A stretch of 11,054 nucleotides of DNA from Deltaproteobacteria bacterium (GTDB lineage: Bacteria; Desulfobacterota; JAFDIG01), in contig JAFDIG010000132.1 in assembly GCA_019308145.1 (NCBI GenBank), positions 1 to 11,054 on the forward strand. Reading direction: 5' to 3'. The position numbers and the translations under genes are program-made. Shown piece by piece: positions 6,100 through 11,054 of this stretch; position 1 is the stretch's first letter, and each line of letters starts with the position of its first letter. The notes below the pieces were generated by a model, which saw only the letters and a program-made list of their open reading frames with translations, was not told the origin of the DNA and searched no databases.

Positions 6100-7876
6100 G
6101 TGAAAGGTTTTTTTGGTAAGATTTTAAACATCGATGTAGAAAAGAAAAAGTTTTTTTCAGAAGAAATTCCTTCATCAGTGTATGAAAACTATTTAGGAGG
6201 GAAAGGGCTTTGTAGTTGGCTTCTGTTAAAAAGAAATAAACCAAAGAAATAAACCAAAGATAGACCCTTTTTCCAAGGAAAATCATTTTATTATTGGAAC
6301 AGGGTGTATAACTGATACTACAGTTCTTGGTTCAAGCCGTTATGGTATATATACAAAGTCTCCTTTAACCGGTATATATTCAGAGTCTTACTCTGGTGGC
6401 AAACCTGCATCCGCAATTTCAAAAACAGGTTATGATGCTATAATAATAAAAGGGAAAAGCGATACCCCAATTTACCTTGAGATCTCTGATAAAGGTGTAG
6501 AGTTTAAAGATGCAACTCATTTATGGGGAAAAGGAACATTTGAAACAGAGGAGAGAATCATTAAAGAAACAGATAAAAAAGGGGCAAAAGCAATAGTAAT
6601 TGGGCCTGCTGGGGAAAACTTGGTAAAATATGCCCTTATTGAAAACGATAAATGGAGATCTGCAGGACGAACAGGTGTTGGTGCTGTATTAGGTTCAAAA
6701 AAGATAAAAGGGATAGTTTTCCATGGAGAAGCTAAACGAGAGATAGCAGATCCTTCTATGCTAAAAGAGTTTGTAGCAAATTCAAGAGAAAAAGCAAAAA
6801 CAGATGGTGCAGCAAAGGCATATAAAAGATTAGGGACACCTATGATGGTTTCTCTTCTTATAAATTTTACCTCCTTTCCTACAAAATATTGGCAGCAGGG
6901 AACTTATGAAAAATGGGAAGAGATTTCAGGTGAGACTCTTTTAGAAAGATTTTCTCCTACTCCAAAAGCATGCCCAAATTGCTTATTTGCATGTGGGAGA
7001 TATATTCAAATCAAAGAAGGAAGACACAAAGGTTTAGTAATAGAAGGCCCAGAATATGAAACCATATATGCTTTTGGAGGCCTTTGCCTTATTGATAAAT
7101 TAGATGAGATAGCTTATCTTAACCATTTATGTGATGATCTTGGGATTGATACAATAACAGCAGGCAATATTGCTGGTTTTGCTATAGAAGCAGCAAAAAG
7201 AGGGAAGCTAAATCTTGAGATTGATTATGGTGAAGTCGATAAAATAGCTGATCTCATAAAAAAGATTGTATATAGAGAAGATGTTGGAGATCTTTTAGCA
7301 GAAGGGGTAAGGGAAGTATCTAAGAGGTTGAATCTTGAAGATATTGCTATCCATGTTAAAGGGCTTGAACCACCAGGATATGATCCAAGAGCTCTTAAAG
7401 GCATGGGGCTTGCCTATGCAACTTCAGATAGAGGGGCATGTCATTTAAGGACAACATTTTATAAGCCAGAGATGGCTGGCATTAGCCCTCCAGATAAATT
7501 GGATGATAAAGCAAAGATCTTTGTTGATTATGAAGATAAATTAAATATCTTTGATACATTTATTCTTTGTCGCTTTTTCAGAGATTTCTATGATTTCAAT
7601 GATTTCTCTACTATACTTAAGGCTACTACTGGAATGAAGTTTACTGAAGATGATTTAAGGAAAATATCTGCTAATATCCAGAATACAACAAGATCATTCA
7701 ATTTAAGGGAAGGAATAACAAAAAAAGATGATACCCTTCCTAAAAGATTTTTTGAGGAACCACAGAAAGATAGTGGGAAGGTATTTAAAAGGGAAGACTT
7801 TGAAAAACTGCTTGATGAATATTATGAATTAAGGAACTGGAGTAAAGAAGGAATACCAAAAGATCCTTTACCTTAA
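6100..7876 (+). pseudogene. aor: Aldehyde:ferredoxin oxidoreductase (tungsten-type AOR family), frameshifted by a 13-bp tandem duplication
   Basis: A GTG at 6100, 6 nt after AAAGGAG, opens with VKGFFGKILNIDVEKK, the normal AOR N-terminus, and reads ENYLGGKGL before stopping at TAA 6250-6252 after 50 codons. The rest of the protein continues in the +1 frame from about 6260 (IDPFSKENHFIIGTG) to the stop at 7876. Removing one of two identical 13-bp units (6234-6246, 6247-6259) restores a single 587-residue protein, normal for the family. On that numbering Cys287, Cys290, Cys294 (CPNCLFAC) and Cys486 would hold the [4Fe-4S] cluster, matching in spacing the P. furiosus enzyme. AGRTGVGAVLGSKK, CDDLGIDT and GMGLAYATSDRGACHLR are the bis-pterin tungsten cofactor regions. 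AORs interconvert aldehydes and acids with ferredoxin. Apart from the duplication nothing is decayed, so the break is recent, variable, or a sequencing error. Internal starts such as ATG 6620 would give a protein lacking the N-terminal domain. Confidence 0.9.
6230..6260. repeat. 13-bp direct tandem duplication inside the AOR gene
   Basis: The unit AAATAAACCAAAG occurs at 6234-6246 and again at 6247-6259 without a mismatch, and period-13 identity extends over 6230-6260. As 13 is one more than a multiple of three, the second copy shifts the reading frame by +1 and brings in the TAA at 6250. With one copy the protein reads KRNKPKID through the junction. Such repeats arise and revert by strand slippage. 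Confidence 0.95.
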
Positions 7877-7899
7877 AAGCAATTTTTGGAGCTAAATTT

Positions 7900-8586
7900 A
7901 TGTTCCCATTTATGGAATTCATGGAGAAGGGTGGCCCTATCATGTGGGTTATCCTTTTATGTTCAATCATTGCGTTTGCAATTATTATGGATAGAGCTCT
8001 TTTCTTTTCTCTTCATCGGATTAACATTAATAGGTTCAAGGAGAGACTTTTATCTTATCTTATGAGGAATAAAAACCCTGTTTCTTTGCCTGAGAATCTA
8101 ACAAGAGCAAAACATCCAGTAGAAAGGATAGCAAAGCTTTATTTAGAACATTTAGATAAAGAAAAAGAATTAAGAGAAGAAATCTTAAGAAGAGAGGGGA
8201 TGGCAGAGCTGGAAAAGGCTGAAAAAAGGTTATGGGGATTATCGATTATTGCTCATATAACCCCTTTGCTTGGTCTTTTAGGCACAGTAACAGGTATGAT
8301 CTCACTTTTTCATAGTATTGAGATGGTTCAAGGACAGCCAACATTTCATCTTCTTTCAGGGGGAATATGGGAGGCACTTCTTACAACAGCATTTGGTCTT
8401 TCTGTTGCTGTCCCATCTCTTATGGCTTACCATTTTTTTGAAAAACAGATAGAAAATCTTTCAAGGCAGATGATGGCAATAGTATCATTTCTTAATGAAC
8501 ATCTAAAAGAAGTTCCTTATGCTATCATACCTGAAGGAGAAGAGGACACCGTTACCAATAAGGAGATAAAGGATTATTCCTTTTAA
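7900..8586 (+). CDS. exbB: ExbB/TolQ/MotA-family proton channel subunit (second copy)
   Basis: A 228-residue ExbB-type inner-membrane protein. The N-terminal MEKGGPIMWVILLCSIIAF segment and first helix (about 8-30) lead into a cytoplasmic domain with a charged stretch (85-112). The hallmark HITPLLGLLGTVTGM (119-133) and the third helix GGIWEALLTTAFGLSVAVPSLM (154-175) follow. It forms the pentameric shell around the ExbD encoded immediately after it. It is a divergent paralogue of the ExbB at 1759-2367: the membrane motifs agree while the cytoplasmic loop and C-terminus differ. GGAG lies 9 nt before ATG 7900; an in-frame ATG at 7912 is possible but lacks a better site. It begins 23 bp after the AOR stop. 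With exbD and tonB next, this is a TonB-system energiser. Confidence 0.93.
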   Translation: MFPFMEFMEKGGPIMWVILLCSIIAFAIIMDRALFFSLHRININRFKERLLSYLMRNKNPVSLPENLTRAKHPVERIAKLYLEHLDKEKELREEILRREGMAELEKAEKRLWGLSIIAHITPLLGLLGTVTGMISLFHSIEMVQGQPTFHLLSGGIWEALLTTAFGLSVAVPSLMAYHFFEKQIENLSRQMMAIVSFLNEHLKEVPYAIIPEGEEDTVTNKEIKDYSF

Positions 8587-9015
8587 ATGAAAAGAGATAT
8601 GTTTTATCTTCCCTATAAAAAAAGGTCCCGTATTGGTTTAGATATTGCTCCTTTGGTAGATATTGTTTTTATGCTCTTGATATTCTTTATTTTAACTTCG
8701 TCATATTTGAATCCTTCTATTGGGATAAAGTTGCCAGAAGCTGAGAACAAAAGAACAATATCATCACAAAAGGTTATTATAACTGTGACTAGGGATCAGA
8801 AGATATATCTTAATCGTGAAAAAGTAACCCTTGAAAATTTAAAAAAATTGTTGGTTAATAAATTAAAATATTCAGAAAAAAAAGAGATCTTTTTTAGAGG
8901 GGATGAAAATATACCTTATAGGATCTTTGTGCGTATTATGGATATAGCAAAAGCAAGCGGTGCTAATGATATCCATGTTGTCCATAGGTGGGCTAAAGGT
9001 GAAAAAAGAGAGTAA
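8587..9015 (+). CDS. exbD: ExbD/TolR-family proton channel subunit (second copy)
   Basis: A 142-residue ExbD-type protein. The N-terminus is basic, then GLDIAPLVDIVFMLLIFFIL forms the single membrane helix (about 21-40). Asp25 in PLVD falls at the same residue number as the proton-carrying Asp25 of E. coli ExbD. The periplasmic domain contains the KVIITVTRDQKIYLN strand and a FRGDENIPYRIFVRIMDIAKASGA region. ATG 8587 directly follows the exbB stop (TAAATG), pointing to coupled translation; a second in-frame ATG at 8599, preceded by AAAAGAG, is an alternative start. The end overlaps tonB by 17 nt. It should act with the neighbouring ExbB to pass proton-motive force to TonB. Confidence 0.92.
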   Translation: MKRDMFYLPYKKRSRIGLDIAPLVDIVFMLLIFFILTSSYLNPSIGIKLPEAENKRTISSQKVIITVTRDQKIYLNREKVTLENLKKLLVNKLKYSEKKEIFFRGDENIPYRIFVRIMDIAKASGANDIHVVHRWAKGEKRE

Positions 9016-9685
9016 TATACATTTTTCTTTACTTATTCTTTTTTCTTTTGTGATACATATTTTTATTATTTTTTATAGTACTAAGTTTGAAGCTCTAAAA
9101 CAAAAAAAGAGGTCTATATTTCCTCAAGAGGATATTGTGTTAAATATGAGAGATTTTTCCTTTACACCTTCTTTTTCATCAACTTTAGCCACACAACATT
9201 TTTTTAATAATTCAACCTATAATATTAAAGCCCCATCTCTTTCTTTAAGCAAAAAAAAGAAGATTTTTTTAAAGGGGGCAAAATTTTCACCATTTAATAC
9301 TATTATTAATACCAAAATAAAGAAAAGAGCTGCTTTATTTTCGCCTTTGGTTTCAGCTCCTAAGAGGTTGAAAAAACAGAAAACAGTCTATGAAATTGCT
9401 CAGGGATATCTATCATTAATAAGAAGAAGGATCATGAGAAATCAAATATACCCTCTTTTAGCACGAAGAAAAAATCAAAAAGGAAAAGTAATAATCAAGT
9501 TTACACTTAAATCATCAGGGGAGATTATAGGAAATATAGAGGTAGTTTCTCCTGCTAAATATGATATACTAAATATATCTGCAATAAAAATGGTAAAAAA
9601 ATCAGCTCCATTTCCACCTTTTCCAAGGGATTTAAAGAAAGATAAGATGAGTTTTATCGTGCCAATAGATTTTAGTTTGTTTTAA
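8999..9685 (+). CDS. tonB: TonB-family energy transducer
   Basis: A 228-residue TonB-like protein. From GTG 8999 the N-terminus is VKKESNIHFSLLILFSFVIH, one membrane anchor (about 9-27). With this start Ser16 and His20 fall at the very positions of the S-x-x-x-H pair that couples E. coli TonB to ExbBD, which is the main reason for choosing it over in-frame GTG 8960 or ATG 8966. AGGTGG lies 7 nt upstream. The periplasmic linker (about 30-135) is rich in Lys, Ser and Phe, not the usual Pro-Lys repeats. The C-terminal TonB domain covers about 140-228: NQIYPLLARR, KVIIKFTLKSSGEIIG, a VSPAKYDILNISAIKMVKK helix and APFPPFP. It should transfer energy to outer-membrane TonB-dependent receptors, none of which is encoded here. 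Confidence 0.9.
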   Translation: MKKESNIHFSLLILFSFVIHIFIIFYSTKFEALKQKKRSIFPQEDIVLNMRDFSFTPSFSSTLATQHFFNNSTYNIKAPSLSLSKKKKIFLKGAKFSPFNTIINTKIKKRAALFSPLVSAPKRLKKQKTVYEIAQGYLSLIRRRIMRNQIYPLLARRKNQKGKVIIKFTLKSSGEIIGNIEVVSPAKYDILNISAIKMVKKSAPFPPFPRDLKKDKMSFIVPIDFSLF

Positions 9686-9893
9686 CTTTTTAATCATTTT
9701 GTGCTAAAAAATAGAGTGCGAACTAATTAAGTCTAAAAATTTTACTTATATATGATAGAACTATTGCAAAATAATTAAAAAAATAACAGAAAATTAAATA
9801 AATAACTTTTTCTTTTATTTTTGGCTGAATTTATCATCCTAAACTTAATTATTCCGTTTTTCAGTACGGAATAAATAGGAAAGGAGATTTTAA
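9686..9893 (+). other. 208-bp non-coding gap before the TPR gene
   Basis: No open frame or RNA gene is visible. The stretch is very A/T-rich. I found no GC-rich hairpin plus T-run that would terminate the tonB transcript. A TATGAT at 9751-9756 could be a -10 box but has no convincing -35 in front. The last 45 bp hold a perfect hairpin and the ribosome binding site of the TPR gene. Confidence 0.6.
9849..9874 (+). promoter_or_regulatory. Perfect 9-bp inverted repeat just before the TPR gene
   Basis: TTATTCCGT (9849-9857) and ACGGAATAA (9866-9874) are exact reverse complements around an 8-nt spacer. The repeat ends 6 nt before the AAGGAG that serves the TPR gene. It lacks the trailing U-run of a terminator, so it is more likely a binding site for a dimeric regulator or a leader hairpin near the ribosome binding site. 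I do not recognise the motif. Confidence 0.55.
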
Positions 9894-10865
9894 TTGAAAA
9901 AGGTATTCATCTTTTCTCTGCTTTTTTTTATCATTTCAACTTTTTCTTTTGCCGATCTTTGGGATGATCCAGCTTTTAAACTTTATAAAAAAGCAGTTTA
10001 TTTTTTTAACCAAAAACAATATATAAAAGCTGAATCTTTATTAAAGAGATCCCTTAAAATATTTCCTGATAATTTTCTTACTCTTTTCCTCATGGGTGAT
10101 ACCCTTTTTGTTCAAAAAAGGTATAAGGAAGCAAAATTATTTTATCAAAAGACACTTAAAATTTATCCCTCTTTTTTAGAAGGATATGAACGTATGGCTG
10201 CAGTGGAAGAGGCATTGGGGAATTACTACGATGCTAAAAAATATTATCTTAATATTATAAAAAGAAAACCTAACAATAAGGAAGCAATTAAAGGGATTAT
10301 AAGAATTGGCCTTTATCAAAAGGATTTAGATAATACTTTAAATATAATTACCCCACTAGTCAAAAATCGAAAGGATAAAGATATATTACTCTTATATAGT
10401 CGTCTTTTTAAAAACAAGGGTAAGCTTTTAGCTGAAGCAGATGTTTTAAAAAGAATAGATAATAAAGATAATCAAATAAAAAAGGAATTAGGGTTTATCT
10501 ATTTTAAACTAAAGCGATGGGATGAAAGTGAAAAATGGTTTAATACTTTACTTAACAAGGATGAGGAAGTGCTTTTTGCATTAGGCATAATATATTATAA
10601 CAAAAAAGCAAAGGATAAAGCTTTATTATTCTTTAAAAAAGCAAGTTCTAAGATGAAAAATCCCGCAAGAGCTTTTTATAACATTGCTATGATCTTAATA
10701 GAAAAAGAAAAGTATAAAAAGGCAAGGGAATGGTTGTTAAAAAGTGTAGATGCGGATCCAAATTTTAAAGAAGCATACCTTGAACTTGGACATCTTGAAG
10801 AGGATATATTTTTGAATATAAAAAAGGCAAAATTTTATTATAGCAAGGCGAATAAGATCAAATGA
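9894..10865 (+). CDS. Exported TPR-repeat protein
   Basis: A 323-residue protein made almost wholly of tetratricopeptide repeats. It starts at TTG 9894, placed by AAGGAG 7 nt upstream and by the resulting signal peptide: MKK, a hydrophobic run and a likely cut after SFSFA (residue 20). Repeats start around residue 28 (LYKKAVYFFNQKQYIKAESLL) and recur roughly every 34 residues, with the family's small-residue and aromatic pattern, for example MGDTLFVQKRYKEAKLFYQK, MAAVEEALGNYYDAKKYY, IAMILIEKEKYKKAREWL. About seven or eight units are present, the central ones weaker. TPR arrays bind partner proteins; no catalytic domain is visible. There is no lipobox Cys, so it is probably a soluble periplasmic scaffold. 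The Hpt-domain gene starts 19 bp later, suggesting one transcript. The partner is unknown. Confidence 0.85.
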   Translation: MKKVFIFSLLFFIISTFSFADLWDDPAFKLYKKAVYFFNQKQYIKAESLLKRSLKIFPDNFLTLFLMGDTLFVQKRYKEAKLFYQKTLKIYPSFLEGYERMAAVEEALGNYYDAKKYYLNIIKRKPNNKEAIKGIIRIGLYQKDLDNTLNIITPLVKNRKDKDILLLYSRLFKNKGKLLAEADVLKRIDNKDNQIKKELGFIYFKLKRWDESEKWFNTLLNKDEEVLFALGIIYYNKKAKDKALLFFKKASSKMKNPARAFYNIAMILIEKEKYKKAREWLLKSVDADPNFKEAYLELGHLEEDIFLNIKKAKFYYSKANKIK

Positions 10866-10884
10866 CAAGGGATTATAAACCATT

Positions 10885-11054
10885 ATGTCTGTAATCGTAA
10901 TAGAAGAAGAAGATCGTGAAGAGATGGAGAAAATCCTTAGCAATATTGAGCAGGATTTTCTTAAATTAAAAAGAAAGCCTGAAAATGAATTTATAACTGA
11001 AAGGCTTTACAGAAATATCCATTCCTTTAAAGGGATAGCATCCCTTTTTAATCT
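10885..11054 (+). CDS. Hpt-domain protein, N-terminal part only (CheA-like), cut by window edge
   Basis: ATG 10885 opens a frame that stays open for 56 codons to the edge; a TAA at 10876-10878 rules out an earlier in-frame start. After MSVIVIEEED comes a helix (about 10-30), then LYRNIHSFKGIASLFN. The H-S-F-K-G string is the phosphorylatable-histidine motif of Hpt domains, putting the phospho-His at residue 46. The arrangement matches the first domain of CheA-type histidine kinases, where a helical Hpt domain hands phosphate to a response regulator. The rest is outside the window, so it could be a full CheA, a shorter phosphotransfer protein or a hybrid kinase. The ribosome binding site is weak, which fits coupling to the TPR gene 19 bp upstream. 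Confidence 0.7.
   Translation, partial: MSVIVIEEEDREEMEKILSNIEQDFLKLKRKPENEFITERLYRNIHSFKGIASLFN

Noticed and set aside
6234..6259. Programmed +1 ribosomal frameshift in the AOR gene
   Set aside because: No known +1 shift signal is present, and the exact 13-bp duplication fully explains the frame change. A +1 shift would also insert four extra residues copied from the repeat.
8960..8998. Upstream tonB starts at GTG 8960 or ATG 8966
   Set aside because: They lengthen the overlap with exbD and displace the Ser16/His20 pair. GTG 8999 has AGGTGG at 7 nt and the expected residue numbering.
9685..9730. Rho-independent terminator after tonB
   Set aside because: Only A/T-rich sequence without a stable stem followed by a T-run.

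Overview
The window is AT-rich (roughly one third G+C by eye) and reads as chromosome of an anaerobic, Gram-negative-type bacterium. Two ExbB/ExbD pairs plus a TonB imply an outer membrane. A class II (B12-dependent) ribonucleotide reductase, a tungsten-type aldehyde:ferredoxin oxidoreductase (AOR), a DUF39 homocysteine-biosynthesis protein and a probable selenoprotein fit a strict anaerobe of the kind found in Desulfobacterota, Nitrospirota and uncultivated relatives. I cannot assign a lineage from the sequence alone. UGA is a normal stop here: the first exbD, the DUF39 gene and the TPR gene all end in TGA.

Left part, minus strand (1-3652). A DUF39 gene reads toward the left. Behind it, with its own promoter, lies a tight operon: exbB, exbD, an ftsB/divIC-like gene, then a secreted 5'-nucleotidase-like protein that runs off the left edge. 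This last gene has one in-frame TGA at codon 49. The frame is open on both sides, the TGA sits in a C-x-x-(TGA) motif, and a hairpin follows whose GGUCU loop begins 18 nt after the TGA, the spacing I recall for E. coli fdhF. I read it as selenocysteine. The same protein has lost the residues that bind the catalytic metals in its phosphoesterase relatives, so it looks like a redox protein built on a dead phosphoesterase fold. This is the most interesting item in the window.

Middle, plus strand (3834-9685). A divergent promoter region at 3653-3833 separates the two directions. Then come nrdJ, an AOR gene broken by a perfect 13-bp tandem duplication, and a second exbB-exbD followed by tonB. Gaps are 34 bp or less and exbD overlaps tonB, so they may form one transcript. 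ExbB, ExbD and TonB make a complete proton-driven energy transducer for the outer membrane.

Right part, plus strand (9894-11054). After a 208-bp non-coding gap ending in a 9-bp perfect hairpin, there is an exported TPR-repeat protein and then the start of a protein with an Hpt (CheA-type phosphotransfer) domain, cut by the window edge. No tRNA, rRNA, CRISPR array or insertion sequence was seen.
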